From Branchiostoma floridae (taxonomy: Eukaryota > Chordata > Leptocardii > Amphioxiformes > Branchiostomatidae), in contig NC_049986.1 in assembly GCF_000003815.2 (NCBI RefSeq), forward strand, positions 17,866,457 to 17,930,456: DNA of 64,000 nt. The letters run 5' to 3'. Shown one piece after another: positions 34,847 to 46,478 of this stretch (the stretch's first letter is position 1; each line of letters opens with the position of its first letter). The notes under the pieces are model-generated. The model had not been told where the DNA came from, searched no databases, and saw only the letters and a list, made by a program, of their open reading frames with translations. The position numbers were made by a program, and so were the translations under genes.

Positions 34847-35284
34847 ATAGACCATATAGCAATAACTCAAGCGGCTACTGGATATGAGTTTGGAAATGGT
34901 CAGACGTTTCAGATAACATCTGTTATCTTTTGTCTTGACGTCAGACACTGAAGGGATCGTGTTGGAGAGTAACCTAGATAGAGTGTTCGGACTTTTATCT
35001 TCAACCTGTATATTTTTTCAAGTTGTTTTATCCAATCTTTATCAACTAGGTGTTGTTCGTATCTTGATAATAAAATCACGAATATTAGATCGATGACTTG
35101 TTGAAATGTCTGTCTTTCCTTGATTGATAAACTAGACTAAGTATAAAACTATAATAGTGTACTATAATCTTACAGAATAAAGACTACTATTGAAAACAAG
35201 CTTTCTAATGATACTCCATACTATATAATTGGTAAGTAACAACGGAGAAATGATCAAATTTACTTTTCCGAACTGTTTAGAGAG

Positions 35285-35321
<37 letters not shown>

Positions 35322-35336
35322 GCACAAACACACACA
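35285..35336. repeat. CA microsatellite
   Basis: About 50 bp of CA dinucleotides with CTCACG and CAAA interruptions. Confidence 0.95.
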
Positions 35337-35694
35337 CTCCCTGTCAGTAAGGCGAGGGGTCTGACGTGTTTGCACGTAAATGTGGAGGCTTTATGGCAGC
35401 TTGTCAAACATCGCCTTTGATGCAGGCCATAAATGACAGATTTGTGAACACTTGACATCAGATAAAGTTCACCGTGTCATTTACTGTGTTGTTTCTCTCC
35501 TTGTCGCCCCTATATACGTAAAGGTCAAGGTCTGACACACTAGAGTTTTATGGATGGCATTCACGGTGATACACGCAATGCTTCCAGTCTGTCCTATCGC
35601 CAAGACGAGATGTTCGGACCTTCAATGAACACAGCAAACCATTCTACAGTAAACACCATTAAAAACCTTTAACAGTATAATAGCAGTAAAGGGA

Positions 35695-35890
35695 AGGTGG
35701 CGTCAGATGGCAGAGTGGCTGGGCAAGCGGAGAGGAGATTGAGAGTTCAGGGGTTGATTATTGACACTTTTGGCTAGAAGTTGTGCCCTTGGGAAAGGCC
35801 CTTTACATGACTTCACCTAGGTGTAAAAGTGAGTACCCGAATTTGATTGCGGGGGATAAAATGCAATCAATGGCATTTCAAGTCATGAGG
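35695..35890 (+). mobile_element. tRNA-derived SINE
   Basis: The head carries AGATGGCAGAGTGGCTGGGC and a box B-like GAGAGTTCAGGGG; the body has GTTGTGCCCTTGGGAAAGGC and GTGTAAAAGTGAGTACC, shared with the SINE at 46985. Confidence 0.7.
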
Positions 35891-36677
35891 ACACAGACAC
35901 GAGGAAGGTGATTATCATCGTCTAGCTGATAATTTTTTCCTTTTCTTTATCTTAAAAGAAACATTCAGTTGATTGATGCAATATCTTTTAAAAGATCTCA
36001 AGACGATTCTTTCATTTTATGCTTTTATCAATGTTGATTCCTCTAACGTTAGTCAATTCGAAAGTCATAGAAGCTGTGAATGAAGAATCTATTGTTCTCT
36101 AAACCATACACTATATGTTTAGTCATTTGTTCAACCTTCCTGACCTCTTGAATTAATGAAGACAACTTTATTTTGGTAAACTTTATTTTTCTACATTATT
36201 ACTGATCATGACATCTTAAAATGGTTCTATTACATACTGTACAAGTCAGGGGTGTCAAAGATTGTTTTAAAAGAAATGATGAAGCTTGGAAGTTATAGCA
36301 ATTAGAGGGAAAGGAAAAGAAATGGCAACAGGGGTTGACATAAATTCTAACTCCCCCTGAAACATGCAAAATGTTCTAGACTAAAGACCATACAGTCTCA
36401 ATCACATAACAGATTTTTATACAGAACAAGTGAATAATATTATCAAAATTGACTATGTTGACTAACTTTTGACACAGTAACTGCTAATATAAAAGTATTA
36501 ACAATGTCATAATCTAAACAGTATACATTTCATTCATGAGATGCATAAATTCTGGTTTTCTTGACTGAACTTTCTGTAAAACTTAAACTACACATCTACA
36601 GACTTTCTCAGAGTTAACTTGTTAAGTTTTTTTTTATCCTACTGCTATGCAAACAATGATGATAATGATGCATGATA

Positions 36678-36898
36678 TAACGTTAGTTCACCTTTATCCT
36701 TGGGGTGACCTTTATCCGTTGTCTTTAAAAACAGCACATTGAGGAGTATTAAGTCTGCGGACAGTGCTTTCAAATTTGCAGTATTTTCAAAATGTTCTGA
36801 TTTGAAACCACTGTCTGGTGACTTCATATACCTAAATACGTTTTTTTCTTACAAACAACGAATATAGGTTACCCTCGGATAAAGGTGAACCAGCGTTA
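36678..36898. mobile_element. MITE, AGTTCACCTTTAT family
   Basis: Ends are TAACGTTAGTTCACCTTTAT and ATAAAGGTGAACCAGCGTTA, with inner GGGGTGACC / GGTTACCCT. It lies downstream of the stop of paralogue B, possibly in its 3' UTR. Confidence 0.85.
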
Positions 36899-37285
36899 CA
36901 TGTAAGTAACCTAAAGGTGTGACACTGACAGGTTGAAGGTAGCCTGGAGTCCAGCCTTATTGTGCTTTTAGTCGCTCCCCAAAGGTCCGCTTCTGCCAAT
37001 GTTGGTTTGGTGAAAGTAAACAAAAATGTTCAATTGAAGGCCTTATATGCTATGCTAGATATACTACAAACTTTTAAGGCAAGTTCTCACCAGTTTTTCT
37101 CTCCTGTAGATTGTGCTGTAAGTGGGTGTTTAAGTCTGCAATATTCAAATGGCTACAGGAGTCACATACATGCATCAAGAAAAACTGGCATATTATGGAT
37201 GAGAACTTGACTTTGTGGTATATTCAGCATAGTATAGTAGAGTTTTCAACAGGACCTTTTTGTTTCATTTTGCAACAGTTGAAGC

Positions 37286-40200
37286 TCAGAGTCCAAACAC
37301 CCTGTCCAGGTTGGAGTATCTCTGGGACTTCCACAGCTTGTACTTGTTGGTGTCAAAGTAACTGTTAATGACAGCATTACCTGTGTGGAAATCAAACATG
37401 GAAACAAAATCAGCATCATGAGAAAGTGGTAGGTTTTAGACAATTCATTTATCACATATTCAGGTACATGACTGTTATGATATATTCTACAGTGATTTAT
37501 GATCTTTTTTACTGAGTGTGCATTTATTGAAAAGGATACTTTTTGTAATATTTGATTTTCATCTCTGCTTAACATATCTTAAAGCAACCTTTACTACAAA
37601 ATGTCAAATGGTACTTCTGTCATTTTATCAAATGATTCTTCTTTCCACAGTTAAGTCAAGGCTTTCCCTTTGTAGAAAAAAGGATACTTACCCTCGATGG
37701 ACATTTCTAGTGGAGCCTCAAATCTAACAATGGATGGTTTCATCATCTCCTGCAAGCACTCAAACAACTAGGGGGGCAAAGGAAGAACTCTTTTTAAATC
37801 AAAGGCTACTCTATTTCAACACCATAAGTACTCCCTTAATCTTGAAATTAGCAAAGAACATCACTGTATGTACATTAGGAAGGAAGAGTTTGAAGATCAA
37901 ATGCCTCCATGAAATCTTAAGAGTTTCTTGTATGTGCTGTAAAATTGTAGTTCTTTAAGCATGCAAATACCTTTTCATTTAAATTTCAACGATTGACAAG
38001 TCTTCAACCAACCTAGAGATAGAAAAGATGTTTGGAATTTTGCAAAATTGGCAGAAAAATCCATTTACACCCTGAGTATATTATATACTATGTATCAGAA
38101 GAAAGGTTAAAAAATGTAGTGCAGACTATACTTACATCAATGCCCACATATTTAGGATACCCCATGACGTTACAGCCCATGATGTGTATGACTGTGGAGT
38201 CAGGCTCGAGTTTGCTCATCATGTTCCCTAGTGCCTTCCAGAAACTGTGTATGACAAATAGAAGGGAGTATCAACACTAAGCAAAGATATGACTCAGTGA
38301 CACTGACGAAAGATAGTGGATGCTATCTGAAATGTCTGACCTTTTCCAATATCATATTCAATTGCTTGAGTAACCGCTTTTTGGCATATCTTATTACCTG
38401 GATGTCTAATCTTCATTGAAGTATCAAGACACTAGTTCATCTTTATCTGTGGGGTAACCTACATTCGTTGTACCAGTTTGTACCATGTATGTAGTGCAAC
38501 CCGCCAATCAGCACCAAGGACAGTTATCACCAAATTGTGTGCAAGAAACAGGAGAGTATCAACTCAGGTTCACCTTTATCTGAGGGGTGACCTATATCTG
38601 TTGCATTAGTTTCTACAACGTATGTACTGCAACCAACCAATCAGCACCAAGGACAATTATCACCGCCCTTCCACTCAATGAAGTTGATGGACGGTGGTTT
38701 CAAATAACACTAGAACACTGCATGAAACATATAATGCAGTTTGAAAACATCATCTGTTGAATTGATATCCCTGCTTTTATATACAGCAGTTATAGGTTAC
38801 CCTGCATATAATGGTGTAATAACTAGTGTTATATCCAGGCAAAATTAATGCATGAAGATTAGGGCCCTCTCCCATATTGACCATCATTATCTGGATCACA
38901 AGCATTCTCAATGGACGTATTTCAAGGACACATTCAAGTAACATTCATTTGTTACAGCACAGTGGGAACAATCGATGTTTAGTAACTTGTAAATTGATAG
39001 GTCAAGTTCGTCTACACATCACAAGTTCCTTTAAAGTTCCAGAAGTTCGTTTTTTCTGTCCTTACCAAACCATGTCCCCATGGCCTCCTTTCTTCAGCTT
39101 GGCGACTGTCGTCACCTTGTTTTTCTTCAGGTACAAGTGGGCGGGACCTCCCTGGGGAACACATTCAAGATTTCAGAAGACTGAAAATTCATGGTGAGTG
39201 AATTTTGTCATGTTGAAAACAGTACAATACACATGTTGTGGCCCTCATATGTCATAAGACATAGACATTACATTAATACACTGAGTAGCTTGTGAATCTG
39301 AGACATGGAATACAGCATAAAATATCAAATATTGTCTTAACTATGTAACATGCATTGGCATAATACCGGTAGTAAGACTTATACCGGTAGATTAAAAATA
39401 CTGGAACTTAAAGAGATCTACACATGCAACAATAGTTATTTCTGAGCTGTGCACACTTCAGACATCTAGGTGTCCAATACATCATTTACAAAGCATCGAT
39501 AACAATGCATTCGAAGACAACAAGGCCAAAAGTTTTCAGTATCTTTTTCGGGGTAGGCAGCTCGTCGTGGGACGAACACACTGTCACATTCATTGCCAAA
39601 TTTATAGATCATAATTACACATGCTCACGGCACAAGACGAACATGATTCAACAACAATCTTGAATTTCTGTTGGTGACCTACAACTCATGTAAAAGTGTG
39701 AAGAACCGTTGCATAATAGCCCGGATCTACGACTGAATGGGCAAAATTGAACGTACGCAGCCATTTTCCCGCCATTTTTATATCTACGCTAGCAGTGAAG
39801 TGTTACGTCATAGCGGTTGTGACGGACAGAAGTTAAATGAAAATTCTTGACAGTATACGTCCGTTTTCTCATGACATTTTGTATGCTCATGCAGGTTTAT
39901 GTTTTATGCATTTACTGACAGAAAAGGAAGGAACATCAGAGGATGTATAAATGTACATAGCGGCAGTTAATTGTTCCGTGTTTCTTCCTACCGGTATTTG
40001 TTACCCCCTCCCAACCACGCGCCTGTTCGCCGTGTAATTCCGTGGCGTGTTACAATTACAATATTACGCTTTTAGCAGGACAAGAGTGGCAAAAAAGTTA
40101 CACAGAAGAAGTGGCAAGGGTAACCTATAACAGCAACATGTAAGTGGAGAAAATGATGCGTTGACAATTTGTCAAATCAGCATGGCTAGAGAAATCGTCG

Positions 40201-43200
40201 TAAACGTACCGGTATTATGATAATAGATGTTAACAGGCAGTCCAATCAGACAGTCTCTGCTGGAAGGCTCTCTGACTTTAAGCTTGTTCTAAATACTGAG
40301 GTAGTTGATTCCAGATATGGTCTGACACTGGAGTGTAAATTTCTTTGTGTTCAGGAACAGAATTGTGCAATTATGGATTCTATCATCACAGATGAGCAAC
40401 TTTAATTCAAATTTCATGACTTACTTGCATGTACATCAGCAATGACTTAGCCTTGCATCCTGGACAGTAGCTAGTCAACTTGCTCTGAATAGCACCTGTA
40501 AATGACATAACATTAAGCAGCTCATGATGAGAAATTGTTGTGGGAAGTGTGACAAGAATGTGTCTTGGAGAAATTTACAATATGCAATATCTATTGTGTT
40601 CAAACTCTGCAAACTGTCATTGAAAAACCAAAACAGAAATTTTGTTAAATCCTTATTTATTCAAATCACATTGATTTTATGATATAGTTCTATGTTCACA
40701 CAATGAAAACATGGTAACAAAGGCTGTACATTGCTGAGGATGCATTTTTCATAAGCTAAAAATTGCTCACAAAGTGTATAAGAAGAAAACAGATTTGAAG
40801 AGCTGAAAACTTACTCAGAATCTTTTCAAAGCTGTCGCTCTGGTGGTCCTGAAATAACAGATATTTCAAATACATATATAAATTTTATAATACATGTATT
40901 TACTAAAGCAATGGGATATGCTTTTGGAACAAATTTGCCTCTTTGACTTTTCTCATATCTACTGTATACTTGATATTTTCGGTTCTTATGTGAGAAATGT
41001 CTACAGTTATGAGCAAATATCTTGTTTTTCCAATGTACAAGACTGTTTCACCACAACAAGCTGCTAGCTGCCAAGAGGCCTGAAATCTAATAATTCTCAG
41101 TCTCATCAAGACCTTCCTACATACCAAATATCAATACAATCAATCCTGGCCTTCACAAGTTATTGCTGGTCTTATACAAACACACACACACAAACACGAC
41201 CACCACCCAAAATATAACCTTCTTGGTGAAGGTGATTAGAAACAAGTGATGAGTAGGATACTTACATAGGAGACCACCAAGACAGAAGGATCTTCCTTCA
41301 CAGTCAGGGGGAGAAACTTGGCCTTTGGTACAGTGGAGGAGACCAGCTGCAGGGAGAATGTACAAGAAGGTTAGAGTGAGAAGTGGTCTTGATATTTCTA
41401 GCTTTGAGGTTATATTCCACTGACCGTGATACAACAGACACTCCCAGCAGGTATGTGCAAATTCATTGTGCTTGGAAAGTTCCCCTAACTCATTTTCACA
41501 AGTACAGTGGACTGGAGCTAAACATCCCCTACGTCAACAAGCAGTTACTCAAGCAGCTAGATATGATTTTGGGAATGGTCAGACGTTTTAGATAGTATCC
41601 ACTATCTTTTGTCAGCGACACTGAAGAGATCTAAACAAAATTTGTCATTGGCTTGTTTGTTTGACCCTCTATTTATCAATGACAAGCTTAAATTGACCTG
41701 CAGGCTTTCTACTAAGGTTTCATTTTTCAGCATCCTTGAACATGATGTTCCACATTTTGTTGCACGTAAAACTTCATTCACATATTCTCATTCATAATTA
41801 ATAAATGACATACTACCAGGGCTGCTAAGGCATAACTAATAAGTCTATTGTTCACCTTTTATATGTATTTATTGTCAGTTAAATTACTTGTTTGAATTTC
41901 ACGATTCATCTGCCCTCGATCACCCTTTCATTCTTCAAAGTATGAGTTGATTTTTAAGAATCCTGATACTTTTTCTAAGGAATGGAAATGGTATATCCTG
42001 TATTTTATGACTAATCTTTACTCTATGACATGTTTAAGAATACCAGAAAAGAAAATTTGGGCTCGTCAGAAAAACTACAATGATTGTAAATTTTCAAAGT
42101 TTCATGTTTTTAAGACAAGATCGTCTTTATGCCAGTGAATCCTTAAAAAAATTGTTGACTCTCTTGAGTTAAAGAAGAAAATGTGATTTGCTCACAACTG
42201 CTTTCTATGGTAAGATTGATATTTTCTGATCCAGATGTGGTCACAAACAAGACAAATTGTCTGCCTCTCTCAACAGACATGCTGAACAAAAGAATTATGT
42301 CAAAGATAATTGCATGAGGTACATTGTGAAAAGAATTGTCAGAATTCTGACATTTGGGAAATATTTGTTATGTTCGCAAGGACAATGGCACATAGATTTG
42401 GCAGAACAGTGCCGCAGGGCGATAAGTATAGAATATATGTTACTGTATTGAGGGTTAACATGCAGGAATTTATCATTTCATTTTTTCATTGTGCCGGTAA
42501 AGTTCAGTAGGAAAAGAATTGATGGACACTATTCAGAGGAGTTCATGCACAGAATTTGGGCAAGTTTACAGACTAAAGATATCTGTGGGGGGAAACAGAC
42601 ACTGTTTTTTGCTCAGTACAAAATAAACCCTTTTTCCTTTATAAGAAGACAGGGAGTTTAAAGAAGGAAAACTATGTTTCTGTACTTTTTCACTCAAAAA
42701 CAACTGTTACATCGAAAAGTTAACAAATAATATTGAAAACCTGTAGCTTGGGGATCAAACTACATGTATACAACTACATATGAGTGTAGTGTTAGAATGG
42801 CATTAGCAAAACGCAACTTAGAATTTGTCTCTAATCATATAATAAGACAATTTGGTGCTTACCACAACTCTGGGAGGGGTGAGGAACCCGTGTGCAGCCA
42901 GAGCGGCTTTCTCCTCCAGCTGTTCTCCCTTCCATCGCAGACTGACAATGTCGTCCTGGTAACCATCTATGTTCAGCTGTAGCTCATTCCCTACATAAAC
43001 AGGACAAGTTAACCTTAAATAATGCTGGAAATATTCTGGACAATGAAATAATCAGCTGTAAATTTTGAATTTAGAGGCACATTTTAGCATAACGTTTATT
43101 GTATCATCATTCCATATTCAATGTGTTAATAAACAATGCAAAACAGACTAAGCTTCCATTATTAATTGGTATCACCAAGAAAAACACGCTAGCTTGATGT

Positions 43201-45282
43201 AAACAAATAAAATCAAACAGGCAGTCTTTCTACGGTATGTTGGTAATACATGAGGATACAATGATGTCACAGTTACACTCCCTTATTATTGTTATGCAAC
43301 AAAACAGAGTTGGTTCAACTTAATATGTAAAGAAATGACCAGAAATTGACTTGGGAGACCTATAAATTGACTAGAATTGAAAAAAAAGCAACAATTTCTC
43401 ATCCAAGTTGATTGTAAGACCTAGTTTTTACGTCATAGTTGTCTGTCTATGGGTTTGACGTCATCTTTCAGCTGAATGGGTAGAATTTCTTTGGACCAGC
43501 TCCAGTATTACTTAACAGCCGGGTTTTAAGTAATGTCCACAGGTCACGCACCTTTGGATAAGACTTAAAGATGGCCTTTTGTAAGGGTCTAAACTGATGC
43601 AACACAGCTATGTTTACGTCAATTACTAAAGGTGGCATCTCACTGCTCTTGGGGCACTGGTGTGGCACTGCAGGGCTTGAAAGATTATTTAACGCATTTC
43701 CTTTAACAAAGAATGTAGATATGATGATGTACATTTTTTTCTGGGAATCAGACACAATTCTTTTCCCTAGACCTAAGGCCAATTAATGCTTAATTTTGAC
43801 CTGAAAGGTCAGTTTTTACTCAGTTGGTAACTTTCAGAGTATAGATTTTATCTATAAATGACCATGATGATTTCTATTGTCATTTTCTTAAAAAAAGAAT
43901 GTAGATATGATGATATACAATCCTGTACTAACCTATTTTCCACTGCAGGTCTTCATGCTGTGGAGTGTCCTCTGTCCAGGGCTGCTCACGATGTTCTCTC
44001 CTTTCCTTACGATGCTGGAGGCTGACCAGAGAGTCTGAGGACAATAGACAACAACCATAATCTTAGACATTCCTGCAGTATAGATATTGAGTGATCTCAA
44101 TATATCCGGACTAGCTTGTCTAAGAGTTCACAAAGTGGCTGCCACAGTAGTTTTGTGCATAGTACAGTGGTTAGTGACCCTGCCTCTGGACCAAGAGGTT
44201 GACTGTTTGGAACAACAGGTATTTCAAAAGCTGTAAGCAGCTTTTCTCAAGACATCTGAGAGACGTTTTCAGAACATTGATATGACAATTATTCCTTGTA
44301 TGGTAAGCATTCCCTTGTAATTGTATTGTATGGTTGCATAAGTATGCATTAACCTATTGTGCACAATTCAGCATCTTCTGCTGTGCAAAAGATGCTGCAA
44401 TGTATTTTAGTGTTCATGCACTTCATAGATTGAACCTATAAATCAATTATTAATTACTGATAGCAAGACTTAGTCCTCCTCCCAAAAAACTGACAAAGAC
44501 AATATACAACCTAACAAGCACACTCTTGGAGGATGTCTCAAAAAGTCAAGGAAAACATGATTTTTGAGCATGTACATTTTGTATCAGCGCATCCTTTCAA
44601 AGACATTTCCTACCCGTAATGTTACACTGACAAGGACGCATTTAGGATCATGTTTCTTTTTACCTCCATAACAACAGCAGACAGTACAGTAGGTACGTTG
44701 TGAAGACTGCAGAGAATTCTCAAGGTGCAAACACTCCACATCTTCTGGAGTTAACTGCACTGATTTCTCCTCAGGAGGGATTACATGACAGTCAGGAGAG
44801 ACTTTGCTTTCCTCCGGAGTTTGTTCCTTGTCCTTGCTGTCCCTTGGGCTGACTGCAGTGAGGAACTTTGTCTCTGGAAGAGGAGACAAACTCCTGCACT
44901 CCGGTGTATCCATGTAGGGAAGCAGGTTTCTACATCCTAGCGAGGATTGAGATTGTTGAGGCATGGCTTGTTTGGCCTTTGCAATCCCCGGACTGGGAGA
45001 TCTAGGAGAAATAATCTTCACTGGGGAAGTCTTTGTCCTTCTGCTGAAGTGCACTGAACTCCGACAGCTTGGAAGTCCTGCCTTTGAGTTTGTTTGCTTC
45101 GTGCGTCCTCCTGGCCTCGGGCTTGGTGCACGTGGAGTTGCAGATTTTGGCCTTGAGCGCAACGAACCGCGCTTCCTTTGTTCTCGAACCACAAGCGGGG
45201 AAGACTTAGGAGAAAGATCCCTTGAGCGGGCCGCCTGACATCTTGGAGTAGGAGTTCTCGATCTTGCTTTAGAACTTGACAT
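37286..45282 (-). CDS. Paralogue B of the unrecognised family: SP-rich N-terminus plus DUF4347-like C-terminal domain (10 exons)
   Basis: Exons in transcript order are 45282-44664, 44034-43933, 42990-42863, 41346-41266, 40848-40815, 40495-40425, 39151-39066, 38244-38136, 37767-37692 and 37380-37286. Introns 2-9 flank exons of exactly the same length as in paralogue A (102,128,81,34,71,86,109,76). The product is 466 residues. The N-terminus (1-206) is basic and SP-rich (RSRTPTP, RSRDLSPKSSP, SPRSPSPG), with LLPYM and CTVCC. Next come HREQPWTED and NELQLNIDGYQDDIVSLRWK. The domain from about residue 284 has VLVVSYDHQSDSFEKIL, YCPGCKAKSLLMYMQGGP, HLYLKKNKVTTVAKLKK and VIHIMGCNVMGYPKYVGID, ending YSNLDRVFGL. 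The domain is far better conserved between A and B than the N-terminus, indicating selection on it. The start is the ATG at 45282; an upstream in-frame GTG is not a plausible start. Resemblance to DUF4347 is inference, and the expected SHG His is replaced (QGG). Confidence 0.9.
38285..38400. repeat. Inverted copy of the AGTTACTCAAGCAACTGGAT repeat
   Basis: On the minus strand it reads GCGGTTACTCAAGCAATTGA, then GGTCAGACATTTCAGATAGC and ACTATCTTTCGTCAGTGTCA. It lies next to the exon at 38136-38244 of paralogue B. Confidence 0.7.
38430..38832. mobile_element. One partial and one fuller MITE of the AGTTCACCTTTAT family
   Basis: AGTTCACCTTTATCTG starts a truncated copy near 38433. A second GGTTCACCTTTATCTG begins near 38569 and ends with AGGTTACCCTGCATATAATG near 38815. 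Both carry the inserted block CAATCAGCACCAAGGACA. Confidence 0.65.
41553..41634. repeat. Dispersed repeat copy in an intron of paralogue B
   Basis: CAGTTACTCAAGCAGCTAGAT, here split by one substitution, is followed by GGTCAGACGTTTTAGATAG and CTATCTTTTGTCAGCGACA; same family as 30762. Confidence 0.75.
44664..45282 (-). CDS. Exon 1 of paralogue B: disordered basic SP-rich region
   Basis: It encodes MSSSKARSRTPTPRCQ, RSRDLSPKSSPLVV, KSATPRAPSPRPGG and SPRSPSPGIAK. Composition is Ser, Pro, Arg and Lys rich without hydrophobic segments. It ends SQRTYCTVCCCYG before donor GTAAAA, a weaker donor. Confidence 0.85.
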
Positions 45283-45394
45283 TTTTTCTCGTCTCACTCT
45301 CTGTACGTTTTAGGGCCTGGTCATATGCAAAAAGCAGCCAGCAGGCCGATTTGAGGTAGCTTTCATGAATAACAAAGGTTCAAACAAACGAACG

Positions 45395-45720
45395 ATATGA
45401 TAGCTGCACGACTACAGACTGAGGGCATCCTTGTGATGGTCATGCATATGCCGTACAGAGTTCAACCGTCTTGTAAAAGGAAACGATGTCTTAAAAGATC
45501 CTTCTCTGCCGCTGGCTCTGTCACAGCCTGCTTGAAAAGTCTACAATGTCAAAATCGTACGCCTTATGATGGTCATGCATAGAAGAGTTTAGCTGTCTTG
45601 TTAAAGAAAACTCTGTCTTAGAAGATCCTTCTCTGCAGTTGGTTCTGTCAAAATCTGCTTGAAAACTCTGCGACATGAAAATCGTACGCCGCCCTACGAC
45701 AAATGGGATCGTGTCTCTAC
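45395..45720. repeat. Two tandem copies of a dispersed repeat in the 5' flank of paralogue B
   Basis: The unit runs from about 45460 to 45560 and again from about 45590 to 45690 (AGATCCTTCTCTGC twice, then GGCTCTGTCACAGCCTGCTT and GGTTCTGTCAAAATCTGCTT, then CAAAATCGTACGCC and GAAAATCGTACGCC). A single related copy is at 1300-1440. It lies within 450 bp of the start codon. Confidence 0.75.
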
Positions 45721-46446
45721 CAGCGACACTGCCAATGACACGGACAGATATAAACTCTTGAACCGAGCCTGGCATTTATCCATTCAGACATGTCGGTACC
45801 AGAGTCAGTGTAGTATTAATGATGTGGTATTCATGTGTCACTAACTCGTTAATCTTTTTCTTTTCTTAAATGTCATTGATTTGATTACTTTTGCCTGGGC
45901 AGAGAAATACAAAGTGGGTCACCTAACAGCCGGATACGCACACATAGGCCGATTATTACACAAACTTTGCCCATGTAACTAAATGCAACAGCATGTTAAG
46001 TTCATGGTGATTAATTTTGAGGCAGGGAGAAAGTGGAGTGTTCAGATTGGTCTTAAGTTTGTGGCAACATTATAGTCCTATACTGTACAGTAAATGAAAC
46101 ACCAATTCTAAGCGGTGAAGTGGTCACTGCAAAAACCACAAACATAGAATCAAGGCAAAAACTTAAAAAATAACAATACATTTTTTGGGTCACAGGGTAG
46201 AAGTTCAAAGAAAGAGAAAAGTACACAATTTCACACAAACTGATTATCTTTTATTTAGAAGAAAAGCAGGATAAATCATGTATCTAGCTGGCCTGAGGTT
46301 AAAAGTTCAGGACATAAATTTGTATCTATTACATGTAAATGTCAGCTGGATTTATAGAGTGCAGGCAAAACCATATAATGGCAAAGAAATATAATCATAA
46401 GGGGAACCCATATATCTATAATTGCAGCATAATTTCCAGATAAACC

Positions 46447-46478
46447 CTAAAACTCAGTCTGTTTCTCTCCAGCAACCT
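46447..46478 (-). CDS. Terminal micro-exon of the IQ-motif gene
   Basis: Only 32 bases: after a pyrimidine-rich TTGTACCACCCAG acceptor it encodes EVAGEKQTEF and TAG. Phase 1 fits the donor at 48199. Because it is so short it is the least certain exon of the gene. Confidence 0.6.

Larger units (their letters stand above)
34846..37285. other. Convergent intergenic region between the two paralogues
   Basis: No coding exon was found. It holds an inserted repeat at 34875-34955, possible poly(A) signals AATAAA at 35069-35074 and near 35175 for paralogue A, a CA repeat (35285-35336), a SINE (35695-35890) and a MITE (36678-36898). Minus-strand AATAAA candidates for paralogue B lie near 36167-36190. 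Confidence 0.6.

Noticed and set aside
41947-42510. Short frames in an intron of paralogue B with protein-like runs
   Set aside because: Frames are short, broken and absent from paralogue A; possibly an old retroelement, but no diagnostic motif was visible.
44963-45238. Plus-strand frame opposite paralogue B exon 1
   Set aside because: Antisense shadow of a GC-rich SP-coding exon.
45283-45297. In-frame GTG upstream start for paralogue B
   Set aside because: Nuclear genes rarely start at GTG, and an ATG with A at -3 follows five codons later.
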